A stretch of 64,000 nucleotides of DNA from CAYOWQ01 sp964407695 (GTDB lineage: Bacteria > Planctomycetota > Phycisphaerae > Phycisphaerales > SM1A02). The notes beneath the pieces were generated by a model, which worked only from the letters and a program-made list of their open reading frames with translations, was not told the origin of the DNA and did not search any database. The DNA lies in assembly GCA_964407695.1 (NCBI GenBank), contig CAYOWQ010000005.1, positions 124,001 through 188,000 on the forward strand. Reading direction: 5' to 3'. The position numbers were made by a program, and so were the translations under genes. Below, piece by piece: positions 50,064 to 59,317 of the stretch. Numbering within the stretch: the stretch's first letter is position 1; each line of letters begins with the position of its first letter.

Positions 50064-52013
50064 GTGACGCTTCTTGAACCGTGGTCTGCATTGCTCGCCG
50101 CCGCCATCGGCGTCTCTGCCCTCATCGGCCTCTACATTCTCAAGCTGCGCCGCTACCCCGTGCGCATCTCGAGCACGCTGCTCTGGCAATCAGCCATCGA
50201 GGACCTCCTCGCCAATGCCCCGTTTCGGCGGCTTCGGCTCAGCCGACTCTTTTTCATTCAACTCCTCGCCATCCTGCTTGCGTCGCTCGCGCTCGGTCGA
50301 CCGGTCACATCAGGATCAGGACTGGCCTCCGGACGGACAATACTTCTGCTCGACCGCAGCGCGTCGATGAGCGCGAAGACGGCCGCGGGTGATCTCGGTC
50401 GGATCCGATTGCAAATTGCCAAGGACAAAGCTGGGGAGTTGGTGGACCGGCTGTTCTCTGGGGGCCAGCGGCCCCAGGTGCTGATCATTGGTATCGACGC
50501 CGAGCCGAAGGTGCTGCTGCCATTCACCACCGATCGCCGCCAGGTCATGGATGCCGTCGCCGCAATCTCGCCGACCGATCAGCCGGCCGATCTCGAGGGT
50601 GCGTTTGCCCTCGCCGACGCCTTCGCCCGCCAGGGTGAATCGTCCGACAACAGTCCACCCGACGTGGTGCTGATCTCTGACGGTGCACTTCCCATCGCCA
50701 CGCAACGTGAAGGTTACTCGGTTCGATGCGGGCAGTTTCAGTTCATACGCGTGGATCCAGGCGATTCCGGACAGGAGGTCAATCGCGGCATCGTCGACTT
50801 TCGCGCTGCCCGTTCCCCGACCGACCGATGGAAAATTGATGTGTTCGCTCGCGTGATCAATACTCAGGCGGAGCCCTTCACGACGTCCGTGTCGATCCGA
50901 TCGAATGGCCAACTCGTCGGCACTCGAGTGATCGAGCTTCCCGCAGCGGTCGCCCAGTCCCCCGGCGAGGCCGTTCTGACTGCACAGTTGGAAGAACCCG
51001 CCCCAACGACGCTGGTCATCGGGCTCGATGGAGCCGATGCGCTGGACGCCGATCAGACGGCGTCCGCCGTGATCCCCGCCCCTGCCCCTCCACGAGTGGC
51101 CGTGGTCGCCACCGGTTCACGCCCCGACACCTACTTGCTTCGCGCACTCGAAAACATCGGTGGTGAGACGCCATCCATTCTTTCTCGGGAAGCGTTTATG
51201 AGCCGCCTCGATGAACGGCCCATTCCCTGGGACCTCGTTGTCCTTGATCGCATTCCGCTCAAGCATCCTCCGCCATTTCCAACTCTCTCCTTCAACGCAA
51301 CCGTTGATCCGGAAATGATGAAGATCGTTGAATCACAGGGCGGGCACCGCGTCCTGAGCTGGAATCGAACTGATCCGTTGCTGGAGCAGGTTGACCTCAG
51401 CGCAGTAGTGTTTGCCGATGTCGCCTCGCTTGAGACACACGGAGACGTCGAAGAGCTGGCCCTCTCTCGCGAGGGTCCGGTCATCGGGCGCGTGAGTCGT
51501 GATGGAATACCCCACGTGGTCGTGGCCTTTGCCATCTCGCGAAGCAATTGGTTCCTTCAGCCGGGTTTCGTCATTTTTCTTCAGAACTGCATTGATCGTT
51601 TGGCGGTCGCTGATTCCGTCTCAGTCGCTGGATTTGTGCGAACGGATGAACCCTGGCGCGTCGAACCGGCACCCGGTGCGGCCGACCTCGTGCTTCAGCG
51701 CATCGGACCCGACGGCGCCGACCTGCGCTTCCCGACCCATGACCTGCGGCAGGTGCAGGTGCCTCCGCTGCCACGCGTCGGCGTCTATGCCGTCAATGGA
51801 GCCGCCCGCGCGGATCGCCTCGCCGTGAATCTTGTCAATCAACGTGAGAGTGATATTCGCGGCCGGAATGACCTCGTCGTCAACTCAAATCGCCAATCAG
51901 CCGGCACCGTCGCGAAGACTGCGCAGCGCGAATGGTGGCCGTGGGTGGTCGCCGCAATGCTGGTGATTCTGGCGTTGGAATGGCTCTACTGGCTCTCAAG
52001 AACCCGCAGGTGA
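50064..52013 (+). CDS. BatA-type membrane protein with VWA domain
   Basis: 649 residues from GTG 50064. BatA N-terminal region: helix 1, then RYPVRISSTLLWQSAIEDLLANAPFRRL, helix 2 (IQLLAILLASLALGRP). The von Willebrand A domain starts ILLLDRSASMSA, a MIDAS motif DxSxS, and continues to VVLISDGA. A long C-terminal half and a final helix (WPWVVAAMLVILALEWLYWL) follow. VWA proteins of this class often work with MoxR ATPases in envelope or complex assembly; no moxR is adjacent here. Confidence 0.87.
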   Translation: MTLLEPWSALLAAAIGVSALIGLYILKLRRYPVRISSTLLWQSAIEDLLANAPFRRLRLSRLFFIQLLAILLASLALGRPVTSGSGLASGRTILLLDRSASMSAKTAAGDLGRIRLQIAKDKAGELVDRLFSGGQRPQVLIIGIDAEPKVLLPFTTDRRQVMDAVAAISPTDQPADLEGAFALADAFARQGESSDNSPPDVVLISDGALPIATQREGYSVRCGQFQFIRVDPGDSGQEVNRGIVDFRAARSPTDRWKIDVFARVINTQAEPFTTSVSIRSNGQLVGTRVIELPAAVAQSPGEAVLTAQLEEPAPTTLVIGLDGADALDADQTASAVIPAPAPPRVAVVATGSRPDTYLLRALENIGGETPSILSREAFMSRLDERPIPWDLVVLDRIPLKHPPPFPTLSFNATVDPEMMKIVESQGGHRVLSWNRTDPLLEQVDLSAVVFADVASLETHGDVEELALSREGPVIGRVSRDGIPHVVVAFAISRSNWFLQPGFVIFLQNCIDRLAVADSVSVAGFVRTDEPWRVEPAPGAADLVLQRIGPDGADLRFPTHDLRQVQVPPLPRVGVYAVNGAARADRLAVNLVNQRESDIRGRNDLVVNSNRQSAGTVAKTAQREWWPWVVAAMLVILALEWLYWLSRTRR

Positions 52014-52080
52014 CGTCTGGTGACGGTCGCGGTATCGTCCCGGATCGCCGGCGCGGTCTGCGCCGCATCTGGAGCCTGCA

Positions 52081-52974
52081 ATGAATATCGTTCCGCTGAT
52101 TCTGGCCGCCTCGTGGTGCCTTCAGGAAGAGGGTTCGTCTTCCAGCCCGCTCAACATCTCGGTGAACGGCGCTGCCGCCCACCAGTTCGACGCTGACCTT
52201 GATGGAGCCGGCGAATTCTCGGTCTTTCGAGCAGGGGGTGGTGTCAGCGCGAGCTATCGATTCAGCCCCGAACTATCGATCGGCGGAACGGTGGGATACG
52301 GCTTTGATTCATATGAGTTCTCCTCGGCCACAAGTCTTGGCCCCGACCCCTGGGAGGACATTCACTCGCTGACGTTCTCTGCGAATGCATCCTGGCGATT
52401 CGCGCCGAACTGGAACCTGGTAATGGGCGGCCTGGTCGGTGTCTCGGGCGAAGATGCCGAATGGTCCAATGCCTTCACAGGTGGTGGACTTGCCGCCGTT
52501 ACGTATCGAATCAACGACCAACTCCTGATCGGCGGAGGATTCGGAGTGGTAACCCGGCTTGAGGACGACCCGGCGGTGTTCCCGGCGATCATCCTCGACT
52601 GGCGCATCACCAATCAACTGCGAATCAGCAGTACGACCCGACCCACCATTCCGTCCGCCAACAATCGCGGCGGGTTCGAGATTGTCTTCAGCCCGGAGAG
52701 TCACTGGGAGTTTGCACTTGGCGGGCGGTACGACGTGCGTCGATTCCGGCTCGATGATGAAGGCATAGCCCCGGATGGTGTCGGAGAGGAATCGGGCGTT
52801 CCTATCTGGATTCGTGCGGGCTACCGGGTCAACGACAACCTTCGCCTCGACCTGTTTACGGGCCTGGCCGTCTTTGGCGAGTTCTCCATCGCGGACCGGG
52901 ACGGGTATGAGCTTGCCGATGATGATTACAACCCGGCCCCGTTCATCGGCGGGTCCGTTTCCCTCACGTTCTAA
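52081..52974 (+). CDS. putative outer-membrane beta-barrel protein
   Basis: 297 residues from ATG 52081 with TGGAG upstream. A short signal-like start (NIVPLILAASWCLQ) and then amphipathic strands such as FRAGGGVSASYRFSP, LSIGGTVGYGFDSYEF, LTFSANASWRFAPNWNLVMGG and the final PFIGGSVSLTF ending in Phe, the mark of an outer-membrane barrel. The pattern resembles the DUF6268-type porin-like family. Function unknown. It follows the VWA gene after 67 bp and may be co-transcribed. Confidence 0.75.
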   Translation: MNIVPLILAASWCLQEEGSSSSPLNISVNGAAAHQFDADLDGAGEFSVFRAGGGVSASYRFSPELSIGGTVGYGFDSYEFSSATSLGPDPWEDIHSLTFSANASWRFAPNWNLVMGGLVGVSGEDAEWSNAFTGGGLAAVTYRINDQLLIGGGFGVVTRLEDDPAVFPAIILDWRITNQLRISSTTRPTIPSANNRGGFEIVFSPESHWEFALGGRYDVRRFRLDDEGIAPDGVGEESGVPIWIRAGYRVNDNLRLDLFTGLAVFGEFSIADRDGYELADDDYNPAPFIGGSVSLTF

Positions 52975-53004
52975 CCCGACCCGATCAGCCAGTCGGTGCA
53001 GGTC

Positions 53005-53709
53005 TCAGATTGCGGGCCGATTGGGTTTGGGCTCCACCTTCGCTTCAGTGAACGGTTCAGGCTCTCGCCGCCGGAAGATCGCCCGGTCAAGGCTGAGGGC
53101 TCCTCCGCCAGTCAGGAACACTCCAAACGCAAGGACGAAGAGGCTCAACTGCGCCAGGATCTGGTGGCTTTGATCAGGTGTCGCCGAAAACATGTACGTG
53201 TCAAGGAAGATCTGAAGGCTTGTCAGGTAGAACGCCGTTCCCATGGCGATCGCCAGTCCCAGCCCCCAGATTCGCGAGAAAAGGCCGACGAGCAGAAGGG
53301 TGCCACCAACCAATTCGGTCAACGCGGCCGTCCAAGCTCCTATCACGGCATAGTCCGACATTCCGGCCCCGTCCAGCATCAGGGTCACGTGATGCAGCGA
53401 TCGAACTTCGGGGGTAGCGACTTCAACCTTCGACTTGTCCTTGGAAGGCGGCGGATCCTTCGCCTCTGGTTGCGTCTCTGCAGGTGCCGTCGCCGGCTCC
53501 TCCTGATAGGCCGCGAAAGACACCCCCGAATCACCCCGAGCTGTGGGTTTGGGTAGGACACCTAAGGCCTGCAGGCGCACGGCCTGCTCCGCCGATGGGG
53601 CAAAAGACGTCATCACCTTGTTCCATCCCATGGGAATGAATGCCAAGGCCAAAACAAGGCGGGCGAGCAGAGGGACGAAACTGCCGCCGGCTTTCTGACT
53701 AGCGGTCAT
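53005..53709 (-). CDS. DoxX family membrane protein
   Basis: 234 residues from ATG 53709 (AAGGAG 7 bases upstream). Four helices in the DoxX arrangement: LLARLVLALAFIPMGWNKVMTSF first, then, after a Pro/Glu/Lys-rich loop of about 60 residues (EEPATAPAETQPEAKDPPPSKDKSK), the other three (TELVGGTLLLVGLFSRIWGLGLAIAMG). The inserted loop is longer than normal. DoxX proteins are poorly understood; some take part in thiosulfate oxidation or redox stress. Role here unknown. Confidence 0.85.
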   Translation of the reverse strand: MTASQKAGGSFVPLLARLVLALAFIPMGWNKVMTSFAPSAEQAVRLQALGVLPKPTARGDSGVSFAAYQEEPATAPAETQPEAKDPPPSKDKSKVEVATPEVRSLHHVTLMLDGAGMSDYAVIGAWTAALTELVGGTLLLVGLFSRIWGLGLAIAMGTAFYLTSLQIFLDTYMFSATPDQSHQILAQLSLFVLAFGVFLTGGGALSLDRAIFRRREPEPFTEAKVEPKPNRPAI

Positions 53710-53777
53710 GGACGGCTCCTTCCGAGGTCATGCATCAGGGAATTCTCCCTGCCAAGTCTATAATCGGCAAAATCGCC

Positions 53778-53862
53778 GCGGGCGTGGCGAAACTGGCAGA
53801 CGCGCGGGATTTAGGTTCCCGTGGGCTCAAACCCCGTGCAGGTTCAAGTCCTGTCGCCCGCA
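53778..53862 (+). tRNA. tRNA-Leu(UAG)
   Basis: 85 nt. Acceptor GCGGGCG (53778-53784) pairs with CGCCCGC (53855-53861), discriminator A. The anticodon loop TTTAGGT between CGGGA and TCCCG gives UAG. The long variable arm (class II) and T arm (CAGGTTCAAGTCCTG) are intact. No CCA is encoded. Confidence 0.94.
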
Positions 53863-54066
53863 TCCCGCAGGCGCAAGTTCCGGCCGATCTTCGATTTGTC
53901 GAAGTTCCCGGAACCGCCTATTCGATAGGCTCGAAGAGAAGGGGGCAAGGCTCGCGCACAGTGGAGGACATGCTGCGTTTTTGGTTGACGCATTCGTGCG
54001 CGGGCGCCCGTTCCATGGAGGAGGCCGCCTCGGGCGTCCCTGCCGGGTTTTCTGGGGAACGAATGT
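53863..54066 (+). ncRNA. candidate structured RNA downstream of tRNA-Leu
   Basis: No gene of reasonable coding character. Two strong hairpins sit side by side: GTTCCGG...CCGGAAC (53877-53914) enclosing CTTCGA...TCGAAG, and GCCTAT-TCG-ATAGGC (53916-53930). Further down, CGCCCG and CGGGCG blocks near 54002 and 54030 can pair. The stretch runs straight into the terminator at 54067. It may be just the tRNA's trailer or an independent small RNA. I find no signal-recognition-particle, RNase P or tmRNA core motif. Confidence 0.35.
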
Positions 54067-54132
54067 CCCCGTCGCAAGAGCAGAGTCGGCTGGGCGTGCC
54101 GGACTCTGGCGACGGGGTTTTTCTTTTTTGAC
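54067..54132 (+). terminator. strong rho-independent terminator
   Basis: CCCCGTCGC (54067-54075) pairs with GCGACGGGG (54109-54117), with an inner CAGAGTC/GACTCTG stem, followed by TTTTTCTTTTTT. It ends transcription from the tRNA-Leu direction before the DAHP synthase gene. Confidence 0.85.
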
Positions 54133-54172
54133 CCGCCTCGAACAGGTGCAGGTGCTCGCCCCCGCGGCCTGT

Positions 54173-54178
54173 TAGCAT
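54173..54178 (+). promoter_or_regulatory. TAGCAT -10 element, leaderless DAHP synthase
   Basis: TAGCAT ends 7 bases before GTG 54186, with no ribosome site in the gap. Confidence 0.45.
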
Positions 54179-54185
54179 CGGGACT

Positions 54186-55574
54186 GTGAGCTCAGATCGG
54201 TCAATTTCGGGCCCTTCCTCCACCAAGACGTGGTCCCCCTCGTCGTGGCGCCAATTTCCGGCCGCACAGCAGCCGCCATACGGAGATTCGAAGGCCGTCG
54301 AATCCGCCATCGGCCAGCTCCGGGCCTTGCCCCCGCTGGTGACCTCGTGGGAGGTCGAAGCCCTGAAGCGACAGCTCGCCGAGGCCGCCCGTGGCGAACG
54401 ATTCCTACTCCAAGGCGGGGATTGCGCGGAGAGCTTTGATGATTGCACTTCCGCGGCCATTGCCGCCAAGCTGAAAATCCTGCTGCAAATGAGCCTTGTG
54501 CTGGTTCATGGCGGCAAGAAACGGGTGATCCGCGTTGGCCGCTTCGCAGGGCAATACGCCAAGCCCCGGAGCCAGGAGCATGAAACCCGAGATGGGACCA
54601 CACTGCCCGCGTATCGCGGCGACATTGTCAATCGACCAATGTTTGCAGCATCCGACCGCCGGCCCGATCCAACCCTGATGCTCCGAGGCTACGAACGGGC
54701 GGCCTTGACCCTGAATTTCATCCGGGCCCTCATTGATGGGGGCTTTGCAGACCTGCACCACCCCGAGTATTGGGATTTGGACTTTGTGAAGCACTCTCCG
54801 CTGGCGGGCGAATACCAGCGGATGGTGGAGTCAATCGGGGAGAGCCTTCGCTTCATGGAGACGCTGGCCGGGGCGCAGGTGGGCCAGATCAATCGTGTGG
54901 ATTTCTTTACCAGCCATGAGGCGCTCATCCTGCCCTACGAGGAGGCACAAACCCGCCAGGTACCTCACCGAACGGGTTGGTACAACCTGAGCACGCATTT
55001 TCCGTGGCTCGGCGTGCGGACCGCCATCCCGGTGCTCAAAAACGCCCATGTGGAGTACCTGCGCGGAATTGCCAATCCGATCGGGATCAAAGTCGGTCCA
55101 TCGATGTCACCAGACGAGGTCATTCAGCTCATCGAGGTGCTGAATCCAGAGAATGAACCCGGCCGCCTCACGCTCATTCACCGATTTGGGGCGCACCAGA
55201 TCGCCAGGTCGCTTCCGGTCATTCTGGGCGAGGTGAAAAGCAAAGGTCACATCGTGACGTGGTGCTGCGACCCCATGCATGGAAACACGGAAACGGTCGA
55301 GACTGGAAACGGCATCGTCAAGACACGCAAGTTTGCCCATATCCTGGCGGAGCTTGAGCAGGCATTTGAGATCCATCGCGACGCCGGAACCATTCTCGGC
55401 GGAATTCATATTGAGCTGACTGGTGAGAACGTCACCGAATGCACCGGCGGCGCTCGCGGCCTGTCCGACGCCGACCTCGCCCGCGCCTATCGCTCGCAGG
55501 TTGATCCACGCCTCAACTACGAGCAGGCGCTGGAGATTGCGATGCTGGTGGCGCGGCGGATGGGGATGCGCTAG
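54186..55574 (+). CDS. class II DAHP synthase (first step of shikimate pathway)
   Basis: 462 residues from GTG 54186. Plant-type (AroAII) features: FLLQGGDCAESFDDCTSAAIAAKLKILLQMSLVL, RVGRFAGQYAKPRSQEHE, NFIRALIDGGFADLHHPEYWDLDF, GIKVGPSMSPDEVIQLIEVLNP and VTWCCDPMHGNT. It joins phosphoenolpyruvate and erythrose-4-phosphate. The metal-binding Cys in GGDCAES and the later His and Glu are kept. The rest of the aromatic pathway is not in view; the dehydroquinate-synthase-like gene at 29390 is of a different type. Confidence 0.95.
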   Translation: MSSDRSISGPSSTKTWSPSSWRQFPAAQQPPYGDSKAVESAIGQLRALPPLVTSWEVEALKRQLAEAARGERFLLQGGDCAESFDDCTSAAIAAKLKILLQMSLVLVHGGKKRVIRVGRFAGQYAKPRSQEHETRDGTTLPAYRGDIVNRPMFAASDRRPDPTLMLRGYERAALTLNFIRALIDGGFADLHHPEYWDLDFVKHSPLAGEYQRMVESIGESLRFMETLAGAQVGQINRVDFFTSHEALILPYEEAQTRQVPHRTGWYNLSTHFPWLGVRTAIPVLKNAHVEYLRGIANPIGIKVGPSMSPDEVIQLIEVLNPENEPGRLTLIHRFGAHQIARSLPVILGEVKSKGHIVTWCCDPMHGNTETVETGNGIVKTRKFAHILAELEQAFEIHRDAGTILGGIHIELTGENVTECTGGARGLSDADLARAYRSQVDPRLNYEQALEIAMLVARRMGMR

Positions 55575-55614
55575 TCCGGCGTACCGTTGGGAGTTGCTCG
55601 TGAAACTCTGAATT

Positions 55615-56553
55615 TCAAGGTTGGCAATTGCCCCAACTATTGAACATGTGGAGTACGTCGTTGTGATCAACGTCCAAGTCGCCGTCGAGATCTCCCTGAC
55701 CAGCGCCGCCCCAATTTGCCAAAAGTAGGCCGAGGTCTTTGCCATCCACCACTCCGGACGAATCAAGATCGGCTGCACACTCCGGATCCGACTGCAGCCA
55801 GACTGTCTGAATCCAATGTGCATCCGGAAAGTCGATTGATGCAGTCTTGGTGTAGACGGTCAATCCACAATTTGGCGCGAACAAGTACGTAGGTGACGAT
55901 TCTGGTTCCGAGGCACAGCCGAAAAACACGTCCCCAGTCTGATCTGAAATTTTCAGGTCTACAACCAGTGTCTTGCTGGCGGACACGTAGACCCCGTCAG
56001 GGAATACAACACTGTATAGCTCCAATTTGGAGTCGGCAGGAATGACCACATCAACGGCCGAGAGTAAGGCCAGATCCGGGAATTGGCCCTCCGGGGATTG
56101 TGGACTCCCTCCATTTTTGTCTCCGTACACTCCAAGTGTGCAAACGGCATCGCTGCCCGAATTCGCCTCGATCGCAAACTCTACGCATCCGATTCGAACA
56201 AGGTTGGCGTCGGGAAAGAGGGATTTCAGGTCATAGAACCGAGCGAAGTGATTTATGCCTGCTGGGCAGGCAACACCCAATCCAGCAACAACCAGCCCAT
56301 CGCACTGTGTAATTGCCAAGAACGGGGGTGTCTCGCATGAGGGCATGTCGCCTCTCGCCACACCAGGAGCGTCTTCCCCTTGGTTTTTGCTGGATGAGTT
56401 CATCAGTAGCGAATCATTGTGCGCAACTCCGTTGGTAGCACGTACCGGATACGAAGCGCAAACAAGGAGAACGGGCGCCAGTGTTGCGACTGCTGCCCGC
56501 CCGATAAACATTTGGAATACTCGCCCAAAGTGATTCATACAAAGATTCCCCAT
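55615..56553 (-). CDS. secreted protein with dockerin tail
   Basis: 312 residues; ATG 56553 is set by AGGAGG 8 bases upstream, and longer starts have no such site. A signal peptide lies at about 15-38 (AAVATLAPVLLVCASYPVRA). The middle domain (about 60-250) is strand-rich and unrecognised. The C-terminus has ADLDSSGVVDGKDLGLLLANWG and a second half-repeat GDLDGDLDVDHNDVLHMFNSWG. GC is lower than in neighbours: a sample at 56101-56160 has 33 of 60. That might mean recent transfer. Confidence 0.8.
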   Translation of the reverse strand: MGNLCMNHFGRVFQMFIGRAAVATLAPVLLVCASYPVRATNGVAHNDSLLMNSSSKNQGEDAPGVARGDMPSCETPPFLAITQCDGLVVAGLGVACPAGINHFARFYDLKSLFPDANLVRIGCVEFAIEANSGSDAVCTLGVYGDKNGGSPQSPEGQFPDLALLSAVDVVIPADSKLELYSVVFPDGVYVSASKTLVVDLKISDQTGDVFFGCASEPESSPTYLFAPNCGLTVYTKTASIDFPDAHWIQTVWLQSDPECAADLDSSGVVDGKDLGLLLANWGGAGQGDLDGDLDVDHNDVLHMFNSWGNCQP

Positions 56554-56970
56554 TGCAAAACCTCCTGAAATTCCAGTCCTATTGAGCGGTGTCCCGAGTA
56601 CGGCCCGGAGTGGCAATGTGATTGTCGCTGTTCACAGAGATCAAATCAAGGGAAATCCTGCCGAGTAGCAGGAACCCTGCGCGCTACTCCTAATGGCAAG
56701 TGCGGGTCACCCCGCCTCCCCCGCCATCTTGTGTGCAGCTTCTGACGATCAACACGTCTTGCAACGACGTAGCATGACGCGCATTGGGCACCTCTTAGAA
56801 TTCTCTACTCAGTAAGTTCCTCTCGGAGCAACGGTATGCGCCGAATTCGGCGGGCCGAAATGCAGCAGATTGGAAACACGGGATACCAATGGCGATACAA
56901 AAAAGACTGCACGGGCGTCAATCGACGCCCGTGCAGTTTGACAACATTTCACGGATTGAATGTCGAGACG
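56554..56970. other. intergenic region between two minus-strand genes
   Basis: About 415 bp with no convincing gene. It holds the terminator of the DUF378 gene (56899-56937) and presumably the promoter of the dockerin gene. A small inverted repeat GCAGG-AAC-CCTGC is the only other structure I see. Confidence 0.5.
56899..56937 (-). terminator. rho-independent terminator of the DUF378 gene
   Basis: Reading the minus strand, a perfect 14-bp stem (56924-56937 with 56906-56919) and a 4-nt loop are followed by C and six T (56899-56904). A textbook terminator 33 bases after the stop of the gene at 56971. Confidence 0.88.
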
Positions 56971-57201
56971 TTACGCTCGGGATGGAGCCATCGACGATGC
57001 GCCCGTTTTTGAGCCCGAGAAGCTCAGCACGGCAAGCAGCAGCCCCGAGAGGCCGACGAGCGAATACACGATTCGGCTGAGCATGGCGTCTGAGCCGCCG
57101 AACAGAGTCGCAACCAGGTCAAACTGGGCCAATCCGACAAGTCCCCAGTTGACCGCACCAACAATGACGAGGATGAGAGCAACAGCGTGTAGACCTTTCA
57201 T
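56971..57201 (-). CDS. DUF378 family small membrane protein
   Basis: 76 residues from ATG 57201, with AAGGAGG about 9 bases upstream. Two helices (5-28 and 40-63): LILVIVGAVNWGLVGLAQFDLVATLFG is the hallmark of DUF378 (VGALNWGLVG.F..DLV..LFG). A short Ser-rich tail ends it. Function unknown. It stands alone, with its own terminator. Confidence 0.88.
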   Translation of the reverse strand: MKGLHAVALILVIVGAVNWGLVGLAQFDLVATLFGGSDAMLSRIVYSLVGLSGLLLAVLSFSGSKTGASSMAPSRA

Positions 57202-57395
57202 GGATGTGGTCCTCCTTCTGCACGGGATTCGCCAGTCCCGAATCGTTGGATTCACCACGCATCGCGGGTCGGACAATTGACCTGACGTCCGGCCCCAACG
57301 CCGGGCAATCACAATTCGCACCGGCTTGGGGGCCGTTGGATCACGCCGCCAGCATCCATGCAGATTCGAACCGCGGGCCGCACGGCCGTGCGACC

Positions 57396-57401
57396 TACGA
57401 T
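57396..57401 (+). promoter_or_regulatory. TACGAT -10 element, leaderless ABC-F gene
   Basis: TACGAT ends 8 bases before ATG 57410; no ribosome site. Confidence 0.4.
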
Positions 57402-57409
57402 CTTCGCCC

Positions 57410-59221
57410 ATGGCCACCCTCATCTCCGCCCGCGGCCTGTCCAAGACCTTCACGGCCCACACCCTGTTTCGCGGGGTGTCGCTGCAAATCAGCGAGGGTG
57501 AGCGGATGGGCATTATCGGGCCCAACGGCGCGGGGAAATCGACATTGCTGAAGATTCTCGCCGGACTCGAAACGCCCGACGACGGCGAGATCACGCGACG
57601 GCGCGGCCTGCGCCAGGTCTATGTCGCCCAACAGGATGAGTTCGAACCGGACATGTCGGTGATGTCAGTTGTGGAAGGTGCCGACGAAACGCTTGACCGT
57701 CACGACGCCGAAACAAGGGCCGCGATCATCCTGACCCGGCTTGGATTCAGTGATTTCGACCAGTCGGCCGCCACGCTCTCGGGCGGTTGGCGTAAGCGCC
57801 TCGCCATGGCCCGGGCACTGATGCGCGAACCCGAAGTGCTCCTGCTCGACGAGCCGACGAATCACCTCGATCTCGAAGGAATTGAGTGGCTTGAAGGCTT
57901 CGTGCGGCAATCGGAACTGGCCCTCGTGTTCATCACCCACGACCGTCGGTTTCTGGAGAACGCTGCAACGCGGATCGTCGAACTCTCCGCGGCCTATCCC
58001 GACGGCACGCTCGAAGTCAAAGGCAACTACACCGAATTCGTCCGTCGGCGCGATGAGTTCCTCGACGGGCAGGCCGCCGCCGAAGCCACGTTGGCCAACA
58101 TGGTGCGCCGCGATACGGCATGGCTTCAGCAGGGCATTCAGGCGCGGCGCACTCGAATCAAGACGCACATCGAGGATGCGGCGGATCGACGCGAGGAATT
58201 GAAATCCATCCGCGAGCGAAACGACGCCCCAACTCGAACCACAACCATCGATTTTCAAGGGACTGAGCGCAAGACGCGGAAGCTGATTGAGTTGAAGGAT
58301 GTCGCCAAATCGCTCGGCGGGCGATGTCTGTTTGCCGGGATCGATCTGCTGTTGTCGCCGGGCCGTCGAGTCGGCCTGGTCGGGGTGAACGGTTCGGGCA
58401 AGAGCACATTGCTGAAGGTGGTCGGCGGAGAGCTGGCGCCCGATCAGGGTCACGTATCGCGGGTCGACAACCTCCGGGTCGTGACATTCACCCAGCATCG
58501 CTCCGCGTTGAACCCTGAACACACGCTGCACGAGGCCCTGTGTCCGCATGGCGACTTTGTTGAGTTTGCGGGAAAGGCCATTCACGTCAGCGGATGGGCC
58601 CGCCGATTCCTTTTTGCCACCACCCAGCTCCGCACCTTTGTGCGGCATCTCTCCGGCGGTGAGCAGGCCCGGGTGATGATCGCCCGATTGATGCTCGAGC
58701 CTGCCGACGTGCTCCTGCTTGACGAGCCGACCAACGACCTCGACATTCCATCCCTTGAAGTGCTCGAACAATCGCTGCTGGAGTTTCCCGGCGCGATCGT
58801 GCTCATCACGCACGATCGGTTCATGATGGAGCGGGTGGCGACCGAGTTCCTCGCACTCGACGGAGCGGGCGGTGCCCGAGGCGTGGCGTCATACGAGCAG
58901 GTCATGGCGGGCGTCGGTCGACGCGAGCCGGAGGCGCCGACGCCCAGGGCGCCGGCGCCCGTTCCCGATTCCGATCGCGCCAAGCCATCAGGCACGGGCC
59001 GAAAGCTGTCCTACAAGGAGCAGCGCGAACTCGACGGTATGGAATCCGCGATCAGCGCTGCGGAAGCCAGTGTGGAGTCGCTTCGAGCGAAGACCATGGA
59101 TCCCGGGGTGCTGGCGGACCATCAGAAAGCTGCAGCCGCGTTCCAACGCCTCGCTGAGGCGGAGCAACTGGTTGCTGGGCTGTATTCGCGATGGGCCGAG
59201 CTCGAATCGGCGCAGCGATGA
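57410..59221 (+). CDS. uup: ABC-F ATPase, Uup-type
   Basis: 603 residues from ATG 57410. Two nucleotide-binding domains in one chain: Walker A GPNGAGKST and VNGSGKST, signatures LSGGWRKRLAMARAL and LSGGEQARVMIARLM, Walker B LLLDEPTNHLD and LLLDEPTNDLD. A charged linker (AAEATLANMVRRDTAWLQQGIQARRTR) joins them, and a C-terminal coiled coil (about 530-600) follows a Pro/Ala-rich spacer, as in Uup. ABC-F proteins act on the ribosome rather than as exporters. The Uup branch is linked to ribosome assembly and genome stability. Confidence 0.9.
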   Translation: MATLISARGLSKTFTAHTLFRGVSLQISEGERMGIIGPNGAGKSTLLKILAGLETPDDGEITRRRGLRQVYVAQQDEFEPDMSVMSVVEGADETLDRHDAETRAAIILTRLGFSDFDQSAATLSGGWRKRLAMARALMREPEVLLLDEPTNHLDLEGIEWLEGFVRQSELALVFITHDRRFLENAATRIVELSAAYPDGTLEVKGNYTEFVRRRDEFLDGQAAAEATLANMVRRDTAWLQQGIQARRTRIKTHIEDAADRREELKSIRERNDAPTRTTTIDFQGTERKTRKLIELKDVAKSLGGRCLFAGIDLLLSPGRRVGLVGVNGSGKSTLLKVVGGELAPDQGHVSRVDNLRVVTFTQHRSALNPEHTLHEALCPHGDFVEFAGKAIHVSGWARRFLFATTQLRTFVRHLSGGEQARVMIARLMLEPADVLLLDEPTNDLDIPSLEVLEQSLLEFPGAIVLITHDRFMMERVATEFLALDGAGGARGVASYEQVMAGVGRREPEAPTPRAPAPVPDSDRAKPSGTGRKLSYKEQRELDGMESAISAAEASVESLRAKTMDPGVLADHQKAAAAFQRLAEAEQLVAGLYSRWAELESAQR

Positions 59222-59317
59222 ACGTCCTGCCCGACTCAATCAACATCAGGAAACGGCACGCGGACACGATGCGATCGTGCCCGCGTGCCTCTGCATGTCG
59301 AGGGCGGTGAAACCCGA

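Noticed and set aside
53863..54066. Bacterial SRP RNA, RNase P RNA or tmRNA after tRNA-Leu
   Set aside because: None of the core motifs (GGAAGG/AGCAGCC apical loop, GAGGAAAGUCCGGGC, tRNA-like ends with a tag frame) is present, so only a generic structured RNA is proposed.
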